Shown: positions 33,766-43,527, counted from the stretch's first letter. The stretch is DNA of 64,000 nt from Bacteroidota bacterium (GCA_023417815.1 JAEZEI010000110.1:62001-126000), one strand, 5' to 3'. The notes: a model not told the origin generated them from the sequence alone. A program made the numbers and translations.

Positions 33766-36700
33766 TTAACTGAAAAGATACTCTACATCAGCTTTGGTGA
33801 GCGACTTCACAAAAGATGCGTCATCAGCTATCAGGTCTTTGGCAAGTTGCTTTTTCTTTTCCTGTAGCTGCAGGATCTTATCTTCAATTGTATCTATACA
33901 TATCATCCTGTAAGCGAAGATGTTCTTGGTTTGGCCGATACGGTGGGTACGGTCGATGGCCTGTTGCTCTACTGCAGGGTTCCACCAAGGATCTACAAGG
34001 TATACATAATCTGCTGCAGTAAGGTTCAAACCAACTCCCCCTGCTTTCAGTGATATAAGGAAAATGCGGACCTTGTCGTCATTCTGAAACCGCTGAATGG
34101 CTTTTTCGCGATCGGTAGCTGATGTGCTGCCGTCAAAATATTCAAATTCCACCCCGTCGGCAATGAGGCGCTCCTTGATTAATGCGAGCATCCCCAGAAA
34201 CTGGGAAAAGATCAGCGCCTTATGCTCACCGATGTTCTCCTCCAGCTCGCGGGTGAGCTCATCAAGTTTAATTGAGTGGTTCGGGAATTTCTCTTCTTCA
34301 TTCAGGATAGCAGGGCTGTCGCATATCTGCCTCAGCTTCATTAACCCCTGGAGAATGGTAAGCTGTGATTTATCGATGCCCTGCTGTTCAATACTGCCCA
34401 ATATCTTATCGCGGTAAAGATTGCGGTAAGCATCGTAGATCTTCCGCTGCTCCTTATCCATTTCACAAAAGAGGATGGTCTCTGTTTTTTCAGGAAGATC
34501 CTTAGCCACCTGCTCCTTGGTTCTACGTAAAATAAAGGGATACAACAATTTACGCAGGTGTTCCTTCTGTTCCTGCTCCCCGAATTTATCAATAGGGGTG
34601 GCAAATTCATTCCGGAAGAATTCCATGCTTCCCAGCAATCCCGGGTTCAGAAAATTCATCTGGGCAAAAATGTCAAACGTATTATTCTGTAACGGGGTAC
34701 CGCTCATGCAAAGCTTGTTCTTTGCATTCAGCAACGAAGCAGCACGGGTAACCTTTGAAGAAGGGTTCTTAATTGCCTGGCTTTCATCCAGCACCACGTA
34801 ATCGAAGACGATCTTCATGAACACCTGGATGTCGCTCCTCAGGGTTCCATAAGTGGTAATTATAATGTTATGTTCCTGGAGGTGTTCAGCATTCCGGCTG
34901 CGGGTATTACCATGATGGATCACATAGCTTAGTTCCGGTGTGAACTTGTTTACCTCGTTTTTCCAGTTATATATAAGTGTAGTAGGGCAAACCACCAGTG
35001 CTTTCAGCCCACCGGTCGAATTCCGGTAGTGTTCCAGCATGGTAAGGGCCTGTACGGTCTTACCAAGACCCATATCATCCGCTAGGATACCACCCCAGCC
35101 TACATCGTTCAGGTAATTAAGCCATTGATAGCCGGCAAGCTGGTAGGGCCTCAGTATAGGCATCAGGTGTTCAGGAGCACGGGTATCAGGAATATTTTTG
35201 AATTCGCGCAGCCGTTCAAATTTCTCATCAAGGGCAAAACTCAGTTCAGCCTCATCGCGGTTCTCATACAGCTCGTCGATCACGCTCATATGATAACGGC
35301 TAAGCCTGAGGTGATCTTTTCTCCCATCTCCTACCTTAAAGAGAAGGGCGTATTTCTTAAGCCATTCGTCCGGGAGGATACCCAGGGTGCCATCTCCCAG
35401 CTGAACAAAGGATTGTTTACTTAATAAAGCCTTCTTTATTTCGGCAATGCCTACACGCTGCTCGCCAAATTCGATCTCCACCCGGGCATCAAACCAGTCG
35501 AGCCCGCTGCTTACATGGATATGTGTACTTGGCCTGGCCGTATTGAACCTGAAATTGCGAAGCGCCTCGAAACCATAAACAGGGATCTTCTTCTCCTTCA
35601 TTGCATCCACAAAAAGGAAGAACCAGTTATTTTTCAAAACATCGGCGCCTTTAAGTACCAGGCTGCTGTCTGGCTGGCGTGTAAACTGGCTGTGCAGGAT
35701 CATGATGGTGTTCACCACCTCTTCCTCATATTCCGTATTCCGGTTTATGACCAGTATCTTATCCCCTTCGGGAATGGTAAGCGTATCCTTATCGTTCGCC
35801 TTTGTTTCATAACCGTGGTAGCTGAATACGGGCACAAAAACCAGGTAATCCCCTTTTTCAATCAGTTGCACTTTCACTTCGGGAGTTGAGACCTTCACTT
35901 CCTTAACCATGCTGCGGTCAAAATCAACCTGGTAATCGCGGGTTAATGGCATGATCACCGATTTCATAGTCCGGCTCCAGTCATCCTTTGCCACCGCAAG
36001 CGGTTTTGCATTGAACCTGGAAGCTTCAAGAACATCTTCCGGCTTCTGCCACAAATACAGTACACCATCGTGCATAAACACCAGGTCGCTGGCGCATTCA
36101 TTCCTGTCAGCAGGAACCAGTTCGCCATTCACCTTAACAGTGCAGGTCACTACAAAGCTGTCGTCCTTCGCTGATATCCTGAAGATCGGGGAGATCAAAT
36201 CATCCGACAGGTTCAGTTGTTCAAGGTTCGCGGATTTAAATGCCTTTCCTTTCGGCAGCATGAATATGAACGGATTCGCACTTTGCTCGATGAATATTTT
36301 CCGGAGCTTCGGGTGCAGGTATTCCGAGATCAGGTTGCGTGTTTCTTCCGGCAGGTCTTCACCATCATTATGAATGATGTTCTCCCAGAAACCACTGAAT
36401 GGTGAGTTCCTGTTGAGGTATTTATTCACTTCCTGTTCCTGCATTTTGCGGACCTGCTGAAACAACGCCTTATCGTCTTCATTAAATGGATCCGTATTTA
36501 CAAACTTGGTGAGGTCGAGCGTTTCAGCTTTACTAATAAATGCTGTTTCACTATCATCAGGCTCACCCTGCACCGCTTCCACGGTAAATCCGGGATACAC
36601 CTTCGCATTAAAATTGAATACTATCCCTAGCCTGCGTGAAGGTGTCACCGTTGCATCCGTTGTTTCTTCGGGTGTTGCAACAGGCGCCGCTACCGGGGCT

Positions 36701-37524
36701 GGCGCAGCAGAGCGGGATGTAGTTACCGTTGCCGCCACACGCTTAATAGAAGGATCAAGCACCTTAAGAAAAGGTTTTCCTTCCTTATAGGTGAATTCAA
36801 ATTTGCCTGCAAGGTCATCTTCCAGCGAATAGCCATAGATCTGGAGCAGTTTGTTCTTTTCTTTGTCCCAGTTACGGATGGAATCGAAATAGTAAGGGCC
36901 GTATGAATTCAGGAGTTGGAGAAAGAGCAATGTCTTATGTGCACACAACGGGTGATCTGTATCATCACAGGTGCATGAAGTATCGAAATTGCGTTCGTCG
37001 TTGCGCTGAATTACCAGCGGATAATTCTTGTTGTTAACGACCAGTTCTGCCTCCACCCTTTCATCTTCTGCTTTCAGAATGGTAGCCCTAATGCTACGCA
37101 GCATGTGCTCGGCCTGGTCGTACACAAGCGTAGAGGAAAGCATCTTGATCATTTTAAGATCTATGTGCTTCATCTTGGCTACGGTATGGCGCTGATCGTA
37201 GGAAATTTCAGCGCTGCCCAGCATGTTCTTATCGATAAGGTCCTGCAGTTTCAATAAAGCTGCCGCTTCATGCCTGCATATATCACCAATATTATAAGGA
37301 CATGAACAGCGTAATGCGATCAGTTTCGGATCGGCATATTTTTCAATATATACTTTATAAAATGTGCTGTAGCTGTCGTCTTTTACCCTGAAGATTATAT
37401 TACCGAGCAGTTCATCATGTTCCACCAGGTCAACATAACCAAACGCGTAGATCTTCTTTCCCCTCCTGATCACTTCGTCCGTTCCGTTGTTATAAAGATG
37501 TTTAACTATATGCGGTAAAGCCAA
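33766..37524 (-). CDS. SNF2-family DEAD/DEAH-box helicase with two SWIM zinc fingers
   Basis: 1252 residues. Two N-terminal CxC...CxH zinc fingers of the SWIM type are visible: CSCPYNIGDICRH (about residue 73) and CTCDDTDHPLCAH (about 185). The SNF2 ATPase fills the C-terminal third: DDMGLGKT (Walker A, about 818), LDESQ (Walker B, about 913), SGTPLQNN, and the helicase C motifs SLKAGGVGLNLTAADYV and DRTHRIGQ (about 1193). Such enzymes are ATP-driven double-stranded DNA translocases that remodel protein-DNA complexes or polymerase. Its bacterial role is not defined. It stands alone between the giant operon and the decayed gene. A TACTTTTG box lies upstream (37575-37582). Confidence 0.9.
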   Translation of the reverse strand: MALPHIVKHLYNNGTDEVIRRGKKIYAFGYVDLVEHDELLGNIIFRVKDDSYSTFYKVYIEKYADPKLIALRCSCPYNIGDICRHEAAALLKLQDLIDKNMLGSAEISYDQRHTVAKMKHIDLKMIKMLSSTLVYDQAEHMLRSIRATILKAEDERVEAELVVNNKNYPLVIQRNDERNFDTSCTCDDTDHPLCAHKTLLFLQLLNSYGPYYFDSIRNWDKEKNKLLQIYGYSLEDDLAGKFEFTYKEGKPFLKVLDPSIKRVAATVTTSRSAAPAPVAAPVATPEETTDATVTPSRRLGIVFNFNAKVYPGFTVEAVQGEPDDSETAFISKAETLDLTKFVNTDPFNEDDKALFQQVRKMQEQEVNKYLNRNSPFSGFWENIIHNDGEDLPEETRNLISEYLHPKLRKIFIEQSANPFIFMLPKGKAFKSANLEQLNLSDDLISPIFRISAKDDSFVVTCTVKVNGELVPADRNECASDLVFMHDGVLYLWQKPEDVLEASRFNAKPLAVAKDDWSRTMKSVIMPLTRDYQVDFDRSMVKEVKVSTPEVKVQLIEKGDYLVFVPVFSYHGYETKANDKDTLTIPEGDKILVINRNTEYEEEVVNTIMILHSQFTRQPDSSLVLKGADVLKNNWFFLFVDAMKEKKIPVYGFEALRNFRFNTARPSTHIHVSSGLDWFDARVEIEFGEQRVGIAEIKKALLSKQSFVQLGDGTLGILPDEWLKKYALLFKVGDGRKDHLRLSRYHMSVIDELYENRDEAELSFALDEKFERLREFKNIPDTRAPEHLMPILRPYQLAGYQWLNYLNDVGWGGILADDMGLGKTVQALTMLEHYRNSTGGLKALVVCPTTLIYNWKNEVNKFTPELSYVIHHGNTRSRNAEHLQEHNIIITTYGTLRSDIQVFMKIVFDYVVLDESQAIKNPSSKVTRAASLLNAKNKLCMSGTPLQNNTFDIFAQMNFLNPGLLGSMEFFRNEFATPIDKFGEQEQKEHLRKLLYPFILRRTKEQVAKDLPEKTETILFCEMDKEQRKIYDAYRNLYRDKILGSIEQQGIDKSQLTILQGLMKLRQICDSPAILNEEEKFPNHSIKLDELTRELEENIGEHKALIFSQFLGMLALIKERLIADGVEFEYFDGSTSATDREKAIQRFQNDDKVRIFLISLKAGGVGLNLTAADYVYLVDPWWNPAVEQQAIDRTHRIGQTKNIFAYRMICIDTIEDKILQLQEKKKQLAKDLIADDASFVKSLTKADVEYLFS

Positions 37525-37574
37525 TGGTTTTCTTTATTTGGTTTAGGCGCCCCGGGTCGAAAAAGGGCAATTTG

Positions 37575-37582
37575 CAAAAGTA
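37575..37582 (-). promoter_or_regulatory. Candidate -7 box for the SNF2 gene
   Basis: Minus strand TACTTTTG, full match to TAnnTTTG, 50 nt before the SNF2 ATG. It lies inside the tail of the decayed gene's open frame. Confidence 0.35.
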
Positions 37583-37591
37583 ACGGAAATC

Positions 37592-37623
37592 GGTTGGAAG
37601 TTGGAAGTTGGAGGTTGGAAGTT
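37592..37623. repeat. GGTTGGAAG-type dispersed repeat, third copy
   Basis: GGTTGGAAGTTGGAAGTTGG continuing to GGAAGTTT. It replaces the natural C-terminal coding sequence of the decayed gene at 37543-38986. Related copies at 6808-6840 and 13097-13130. Confidence 0.65.
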
Positions 37624-38961
37624 TATTACAACGTCTAATGCATTCGAATTTTCAACTATTACATTAAAAACATCATTTTCAAATCCATAGCCAAAATCAT
37701 AACCTCCTTCACTTATATTATTATGAGTTGTTCCAAAATGAACATATTCATGCAAAAGTGTTACAGCAAGTAAAAAAGCAACACCTTCTTTATATCGCTC
37801 GATATTGATTAATTCCAATAATTGCACATAAGCTAGATTAATTTTAATTGTTGAACTTGATTTCTCATATACACCATAAAAGTTGGTCCCATGAATAGGA
37901 ATTGTACTTTCCAATTTTATGGTTGGGCCCTGTCCAAAGGAAAGATGATCAATAATTTGCTGTTTAGAAAAGCCTGACCAATATTGCAGCGCACTTAAAA
38001 CCTTTGGGTTTTGCTTTACAAATACTTTTAGATTCTTTACAAGATCAGTAAATCTTGGGTAACTAGTTTCATAATTATCTATTGGGTCAAAAATAAAATC
38101 AGGTTCAATCTCAGGATTGGAATCGAAAAAAATAGTATTATCATCTTCTGAAAAATTCCAAATAAATGCAGGATAAGGAGTAATATTATATGGTGAATTA
38201 TCATGTGGAATTATTATCACTGGCCCCGGCCCGCAATTACCGCAGGGCAGAATGCCATTGATAATTTCGGTGCCGTACCGGCAGTCACCTATGCCCGTGC
38301 AGTCTTCCGGTGGTGAAGGATTACCTCCCCCTCCTCCGCCGCCGGGGAATGAAGGAATATCTTCAGGTGGCCAGTTATAAGGCGCTTCTATCGTAATTTG
38401 AATTTCATAACACTCCTATTCAGGTGGTGGGGATGCATTAGGGTCGGAACGCCTTAACACATAACAAAATGTTCCAAAGTAAACCTTGCCTCCAGTTGAA
38501 GGATAAATGATCTGATTAAGCTTAATAGTACGCTTTTCAAGGCCTAAACTATCAGGAAATTGCAGCCTGAATAAATTTTCATCACTTACTTCAAAAACGG
38601 TGTGCCCAAACACCAGGTAATTCAGTTCCATCAGCTCAAGGGCAACTCTTTCCGCACTGGGGTAGGCTGAATAATGTCTCCTTCAGGATGATATTCATAA
38701 TCCCTTTCCCGGTAAAGGTTCAGTTGGCCGAATCTATTATCCGTACGGTGATAAAGGAGCTGACATAATCCTCTCCATCTCTCACCACGGGAATAAAAAG
38801 AAGGCTGTCTGTGGATTCCGTAATATTAAGTGTATTAGGGGCACTATAGGATTCTGCAACGGATCTGTGCCAAACTGGGTAACCTTCACTCTTTGAAAAT
38901 GTTTTTATGAAACCCGGATTTACCTGCTCCCGGCGTTTAAATTCTTCTTGAGCCCTCCTTA

Positions 38962-38983
38962 CCAGGGAACGCCAGTTCCCTGG
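38962..38983. repeat. REP-like hairpin repeat, copy 3 (inverted)
   Basis: A 9-bp stem (CCAGGGAAC, 38962-38970, with GTTCCCTGG, 38975-38983) and a GCCA loop. The core is the reverse complement of the hairpins at 13688-13703 and 13804-13819. It sits at the upstream border of the decayed gene. Confidence 0.7.
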
Positions 38984-39055
38984 CATAAGGAAGGATATTC
39001 ATTAAGAATATGGATAATTCGCCTGTTTTTGCTGAAGCCCTCCGATTGGCAATTC

Positions 39056-39796
39056 TTATACTCTTCCTGGTATCAATTTCCCATCCACATAAACCGGGAG
39101 CACCTGGGCGGTGTCTTCTTTGAGGCAGAAGCGGATATCTTCTTCAAGACCATAACCGGAAAGCCTTTGATAATGGGATGCATTTTTGGTCTTCATATAT
39201 TCAAAAAGATCGGGCTGGGCTTCAGTATATAAACTTTCCGCTATGCGTGAAGCATCACAGTTAAGGGTGAAATGCTGCTGTACCCGGTTTATGACTGCGC
39301 CCGCGAAAAGGGTATCTTCTATATTCACCCTGTCTTTCCATGCTGCGCACGCCAAAATTACCGGCTGGCCTTTCCTGGTAAGGTGACTGCACACCGCTCC
39401 GAGGTTTGCGAATGAGCCGGTAACGATCTCCTTTGCACCTTTTTCCAGCGCCATATGCAATAGCCGGGTACCGTTTGTGGTGGTAAGTACAAGGGTCTTG
39501 CTTTCTATAAATGCGGGTGGGTATTCAAAGGGACTGTTCCCATACTGGAGGCCTTCGGCCACATGGCCGTCTCGCTCCCCTGCGGTGATCGCGTCTATCT
39601 GCTTTCCTATCCGGATACATTCTGCAACGCTGTCTACCGGAACAATAGCCCTGGCGCCATTCTGTAATGCAGTGGCAATGGTGGAAGTAGCCCGAAGCAC
39701 ATCTATGATAACTACTATACTGCTGCTTACATCATATAGGTTCAGCAACGCCGGCGAAAGGCAGGTATAGAGGAGGGGTTTTTCTTTCTTCATCAT
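39056..39796 (-). CDS. comB: 2-phosphosulfolactate phosphatase (ComB family)
   Basis: 246 residues (ATG at 39796, or the next codon). ComB hallmarks are present: VVIIDVLRATSTIATALQNG near residue 28, the GERDGHVAEGLQYGNSPFEY block near 95, and LTTTNGTRLLHMA. The family removes phosphate from 2-phosphosulfolactate to give sulfolactate, first characterised in coenzyme M synthesis but common in bacteria without coenzyme M. In Bacteroidota it may feed sulfonate or sulfonolipid metabolism, which is inference. It follows gcvT by 6 bp, so the two are likely cotranscribed although no biochemical link is obvious. Confidence 0.85.
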   Translation of the reverse strand: MMKKEKPLLYTCLSPALLNLYDVSSSIVVIIDVLRATSTIATALQNGARAIVPVDSVAECIRIGKQIDAITAGERDGHVAEGLQYGNSPFEYPPAFIESKTLVLTTTNGTRLLHMALEKGAKEIVTGSFANLGAVCSHLTRKGQPVILACAAWKDRVNIEDTLFAGAVINRVQQHFTLNCDASRIAESLYTEAQPDLFEYMKTKNASHYQRLSGYGLEEDIRFCLKEDTAQVLPVYVDGKLIPGRV

Positions 39797-39802
39797 TCAG
39801 GA

Positions 39803-40888
39803 TCAAACAAACGGAAGCTTTACAACGGTGGCCTTTACAGGAGTATTCCTGATCTCAATGAATATTTCTGTTCCTGCTGCAGCCTGTGGTGTAGATACAT
39901 ATCCCATACCAATGGCTTTGCCAAGGGTTGGCGACTGGGTGCCGGAAGTAACTACTCCTATCTCGTTCCCTTCAGCGTCTTTTATAGGGTAACCATGGCG
40001 GGCGATACCCCGGTCGGTCATTTCAAACCCTACCAGTTTTCGCTTTACGCCTTCAGCTTTCTGCTTTTCAAAGATCTCCCTGGAATTAAATTCCTTGGTG
40101 AACTTGGTGATCCAGCCCAGGCCTGCTTCCATGGGGGAGGTGGTATCATCGATGTCATTCCCGTAGAGGCAAAAACCCATTTCAAGACGAAGAGTATCCC
40201 TGGCGCCCAAACCAACGGGTTTTAGTCCTGCCGGTTCTCCTGCTTTAAAAATGGCTTCCCAGATCTTACCTGCATTGCCATCCTTATCTTCAAAATAGAT
40301 CTCTACCCCACCTGCACCGGTATATCCTGTAGCGCTTACCAATACTTTCTCCACTCCCGCAAAAGTTCCTTTCACGAACGTATAATATTTCAGGTTCATG
40401 ATGTCCATATCCGTGAGGGGCTGGAGGATCTTTGTTGCATTCGGTCCCTGGACCGCAAGCAGGCCTGTTCTTTCAGAAATATCCTGCATTTCAGCGCCAT
40501 TGGTATTATGTTCACTGATCCACTTCCAGTCTTTTGCAATATTACCGGCATTCACCACCAGCATGTACGACCTGTTCTCTTCAAGACAATATACCAGCAG
40601 GTCATCCACGATACCGCCCTCCTTATTGGGCAGGCAGCTATACTGGATCTTACCGGCAGTTAGCTTTGATGCATCGTTTGAGGTTACACGCTGGATCAGG
40701 TCGAGCGCATGTTCGCCTTTTATTATGAACTCACCCATGTGGCTTACATCGAACACGCCGGCATTATTTCGAACGGCATTATGTTCATCATTGATCCCGG
40801 AGTACGATATAGGCATATTGAACCCTGCGAATTCCGCCATTTTTGCGCCGAGGGAAATGTGCCGCTCGGTAAAGGGTGTAGATCTCAT
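39803..40888 (-). CDS. gcvT: Glycine cleavage system T protein (aminomethyltransferase)
   Basis: 361 residues, standard length. It begins MRSTPFTERHISLGAKMAEF and has the folate-binding and catalytic landmarks of GcvT: PISYSGINDEHNAVRNNAGV, FDVSHMGEF, and RDTLRLEMGFCLYGND near residue 230 where the catalytic aspartate region lies. GcvT takes the aminomethyl group from the H protein and makes 5,10-methylene-THF and ammonia in glycine degradation. GcvH and GcvP genes are not adjacent. A TACTTTTG -7 box (40906-40913, minus) lies 17 nt before the start. Confidence 0.93.
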   Translation of the reverse strand: MRSTPFTERHISLGAKMAEFAGFNMPISYSGINDEHNAVRNNAGVFDVSHMGEFIIKGEHALDLIQRVTSNDASKLTAGKIQYSCLPNKEGGIVDDLLVYCLEENRSYMLVVNAGNIAKDWKWISEHNTNGAEMQDISERTGLLAVQGPNATKILQPLTDMDIMNLKYYTFVKGTFAGVEKVLVSATGYTGAGGVEIYFEDKDGNAGKIWEAIFKAGEPAGLKPVGLGARDTLRLEMGFCLYGNDIDDTTSPMEAGLGWITKFTKEFNSREIFEKQKAEGVKRKLVGFEMTDRGIARHGYPIKDAEGNEIGVVTSGTQSPTLGKAIGMGYVSTPQAAAGTEIFIEIRNTPVKATVVKLPFV

Positions 40889-40905
40889 CTTCCGAATTTA
40901 GTCGG

Positions 40906-40913
40906 CAAAAGTA
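40906..40913 (-). promoter_or_regulatory. Candidate -7 box for gcvT-comB
   Basis: Minus strand TACTTTTG, full match to TAnnTTTG, 17 nt before the gcvT ATG; no clear -33 element. Confidence 0.4.
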
Positions 40914-40917
40914 AATG

Positions 40918-40959
40918 AAAAAAGCCAACCACTTTCCCGGCGGGCCGGAGTGGCTGACT
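40918..40959 (-). terminator. Terminator of the padR-pspC transcript
   Basis: On the minus strand an AGTGG/CCACT stem encloses a CCGG/CCGG stem, followed by GGCTTTTTTC. It lies about 40 nt after the PspC gene stop and directly before the gcvT promoter. Confidence 0.5.
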
Positions 40960-40999
40960 TTTGCTTCAACTTCAACTTCAACAATTGAAACGCTCTTTA

Positions 41000-43090
41000 T
41001 CAGTAAAGCAGTGCCAGGGGATTACTTATCAGCGCTACCGGCCTGTCGAGTCCCTGTAATTGCTGTTCTATCCTTTCTTTTTCCTTGCGCAGCGAATCCT
41101 TGATCCTATCCTGTTCGTTGACCCTGCTGGAATCCTGCTGCACGCCTGGTGAATCATACCTGTAATTATCGTCGGTGCGGATGTTGATGCCATCAGGCCC
41201 GATATTGATCTCCGTATCGCGGTCCCTGTGCCTCCAGTTATCCGCGCGGACACCCTGGAGGGTATAAAGGCCGTCTTCTTTCATGATATAATCCGTGTCC
41301 ATTTCCCAACCATATTCAACATCGGCATCAAAATTTATTTCCCAACCGTCGTCCCACGGGCCGGAGAAACGAACATTATGTGACCATCCAACGCTTTCAT
41401 CTACGCGGATCTGTTTTCCAACAGGAACATATATAGTAAGGATGATGCGCTGGTTGCGGAATTTATCCTTGCGGGTGATCGGAATTCCTTTATCAATTAA
41501 CAGCATGGAATCGCGCTGTGTTACATTGAATTCCATCAACGCAGCCAGGGTATCAGCCGACCTGCGGTTCCTTCCGTGCACCAGTTTTACCATGGTTACC
41601 CTGAAGCTGTCGTTAGGCGACTTTACAATTCGCACTTCTGTATTGCGAACAAAGGCGGTGTCCTCATCCAGGTCTTCAAACGGTTCCATCCTGAACCAGC
41701 GTCCGCGGTAGAATTTTGAATCCGGGGAAACGGAGGTCACTTCAAGCTTGTTGATGCCCGGGTTTTCCAGGGCTATCTCCTGTTCAACCAGGGTATTGCC
41801 CGTACGGAAGTCTTTACTTACTGAAGCGATCAGCATGATGAAGCATATCCAGCCGATGATCCACATGGCAGAGAAAATAGGACCCATCATTCTGCTTCCA
41901 CGTTTTATACGCGCTATCCTGCGGATAAGCCAGGTAATGATCCCGATAATTGGAACTGCAATAAAGAAAATAAGTGTGCCCCATGCATAAGCATTCTGCC
42001 ACCCGTCGGTAAGAATAAAATCCTTCAATGGGAAAAGCCCGATCGATGCCATTCCTATGGCAAACAAAGCAATTACCAGCCCGAACACCACGCAACCCAC
42101 AATAAAGTATGCGAAGATCTTGAACAGGAGGGCGATGATATTCCCGAAGGAACGTCCGCCTTTCCTGGCTATATTTCCTGCCTCCGCGCCGACGGCCTTA
42201 CCTGCTTCAGCAGCGGTTGCGCCTGCTTCCTTACCAAATTTCCCGGCACGTTGCTGAACTCCCTTTATTTCCGTCATTACGGAGTTCTTGATGGAATTCA
42301 GGTCTACCTTTTCTCCTTTCATCTCCAGTTTTTCCGCAGTGGTTACGGCCTCAGGGATAACCAGCCAGAGAATTATATAAACGAAGATGGAACCGGGACT
42401 GAATCCGAAAGAGAAAACATGTCCCCAGTCGTTCCAGATCGTAAGGAAGGGGATAAGGAACAGAACACGTGGGATCCACGGGTTTATGCCGAAGTAATTT
42501 CCTATACCGCTGCACACGCCGGCTATGATCTTATCGTCGGTATCGCGGTAAAGTTTTTTGCGGGTGCTGCCTATCTCCGTGCTTGCAGTACTGGGAACCG
42601 CGATCCATAATATAAGGTATGCGATGAAGCCTGTACCGCCGGCGAAGAACAGGAGGATGAAGATGATACGAACGATCACCACATCGATGCCGAAATAGTT
42701 GGCAAGGCCGCTACATACACCACCGATCACTTTTTCCTGTTCAGAACGGTAAAGCCTTTTCCCTTTCGAATGGAATGGCGCCGGTTCCGGCCCGGGCGAA
42801 GCTGCGGATTCAGAGGTGCCTGGTTCCACCGTATCGAAGTCTTCGGGACGGCCCATATTACGGATAATGGCTGCTACGTCCTCTTCGGTGATACAGATGG
42901 CGCCGCCTTTCAACCTTTCCTGGAAGAGTTCCCCGATCCGGTTCTCTATATCATTTATGATCTCGTCCTTTCCCTCTTCTGCAGCGAAATAACGTTCCAG
43001 GCTTTCTGTATAGCCTTTCAGCATTTCAAAAGCAGTTACCTCTATGGGAACCACCCTGCCCTGGAAGTTGATATTAATAACTTGTTTCAT
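41000..43090 (-). CDS. Membrane protein with two PspC domains
   Basis: 696 residues. A short N-terminal cytoplasmic part (about 1-110, HPE-like EEDVAAIIRNMGRPEDFDTV) is followed by two PspC domains, each KxLYR...KVIGGVCSGLANYFGID (about 112-170) and DDKIIAGVCSGIGNYFGINP (about 183-250). Further hydrophobic segments lie near 320-345, 362-390 and 405-425. The C-terminal 250 residues are charged and probably extracytoplasmic. PspC proteins take part in envelope-stress sensing in enteric bacteria; here the role is inferred. The upstream padR gene (gap 110 bp) is the likely local regulator, and a 14-bp motif repeats in front of both genes. Confidence 0.85.
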   Translation of the reverse strand: MKQVININFQGRVVPIEVTAFEMLKGYTESLERYFAAEEGKDEIINDIENRIGELFQERLKGGAICITEEDVAAIIRNMGRPEDFDTVEPGTSESAASPGPEPAPFHSKGKRLYRSEQEKVIGGVCSGLANYFGIDVVIVRIIFILLFFAGGTGFIAYLILWIAVPSTASTEIGSTRKKLYRDTDDKIIAGVCSGIGNYFGINPWIPRVLFLIPFLTIWNDWGHVFSFGFSPGSIFVYIILWLVIPEAVTTAEKLEMKGEKVDLNSIKNSVMTEIKGVQQRAGKFGKEAGATAAEAGKAVGAEAGNIARKGGRSFGNIIALLFKIFAYFIVGCVVFGLVIALFAIGMASIGLFPLKDFILTDGWQNAYAWGTLIFFIAVPIIGIITWLIRRIARIKRGSRMMGPIFSAMWIIGWICFIMLIASVSKDFRTGNTLVEQEIALENPGINKLEVTSVSPDSKFYRGRWFRMEPFEDLDEDTAFVRNTEVRIVKSPNDSFRVTMVKLVHGRNRRSADTLAALMEFNVTQRDSMLLIDKGIPITRKDKFRNQRIILTIYVPVGKQIRVDESVGWSHNVRFSGPWDDGWEINFDADVEYGWEMDTDYIMKEDGLYTLQGVRADNWRHRDRDTEINIGPDGINIRTDDNYRYDSPGVQQDSSRVNEQDRIKDSLRKEKERIEQQLQGLDRPVALISNPLALLY

Positions 43091-43163
43091 TTGTTTGGTT
43101 TTTATTTTTATTGCCTTACAGGTGTAGGGCGTTAAAAATGTCGTTTCGGTTTTCCAACAAAAG

Positions 43164-43177
43164 CATGGCTATACTTT
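43164..43177 (-). promoter_or_regulatory. Repeated motif upstream of the pspC gene (candidate PadR site)
   Basis: CATGGCTATACTTT (plus-strand spelling), identical to 43547-43560. It lies 74 nt before the pspC-domain gene start. Confidence 0.45.
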
Positions 43178-43200
43178 GTTGTGTTGAAGTTTATGTTGGT

Positions 43201-43527
43201 TTATTGCGATGTAAGGGTTTTTACAGCATTGGCCAGCTCATTCCAGGTGCTTTCAAGCTCCGAATAGAAGGTAGCGCCCTTTTCAGTAAGGTGGAAGTAC
43301 TTTCTTGGGGGACCACTGTTACTTTCCACCCACCTGTAATTGAGCAGCTCGGCATTCTTGAGCCGGGTCAGCAACGGGTAAAGCGTTCCTTCCAGGATAT
43401 TGAGGTTGGCCGCCTTCATCTTGTCGATAATATCGGAAGGATAGGCCTCCCCCTGTTTTATCACCGAAAGGATGCAGAACTCCAGAACCCCCTTCCTCAT
43501 CTGGCTTGCTGTGTTTTCAATGTTCAT
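43201..43527 (-). CDS. PadR-family transcriptional regulator
   Basis: 108 residues, typical of the short PadR subfamily. The winged helix shows MRKGVLEFCILSVIKQGEAY, YPSDIIDKMKAANLNILEGT, LYPLLTRLKNAELL and the wing GPPRKYFHLTEKG, followed by one dimerisation helix. In Bacteroidota this regulator is usually encoded just before a PspC-domain membrane protein, as here. It probably represses its own operon. A strong promoter (43595-43625) and a motif repeated upstream of both genes (43547-43560 and 43164-43177) support autoregulation. Confidence 0.9.
   Translation of the reverse strand: MNIENTASQMRKGVLEFCILSVIKQGEAYPSDIIDKMKAANLNILEGTLYPLLTRLKNAELLNYRWVESNSGPPRKYFHLTEKGATFYSELESTWNELANAVKTLTSQ

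Larger units (their letters stand above)
37543..38986 (-). pseudogene. Decayed exported protein gene with C-terminal HExxH (metallopeptidase-like) domain
   Basis: Pieces of what reads as one ancestral protein lie in three frames on the minus strand. 38986-38720 (EEFKRREQVNPGFIKTFSKS) runs to a stop; 38765-38631 continues in another frame (LLYHRTDNRFGQLNLYRERD); 38675-38416 in a third (AERVALELMELNYLVFGHTV) to an in-frame TAG at 38416-38418. After the TAG the same frame goes on through ECYEIQITIEAPYNWPPED, a six-glycine linker, CGNCGPGP and a 225-residue region with HEYVH near 37745. The C-terminal tail is encoded by a GGTTGGAAG repeat, and the N-terminus by a REP-like hairpin. The HExxH domain resembles C-terminal metallopeptidase-type domains of Bacteroidota exported proteins. 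Separate small genes are less likely because no piece has a normal N-terminus. Confidence 0.65.

Noticed and set aside
38629..38633. Overlapping stop-start (TGATG) as a sign of two coupled genes
   Set aside because: Family-like sequence (AERVALELM) continues upstream of that ATG in the same frame, so a frameshift in one decayed gene explains it better.
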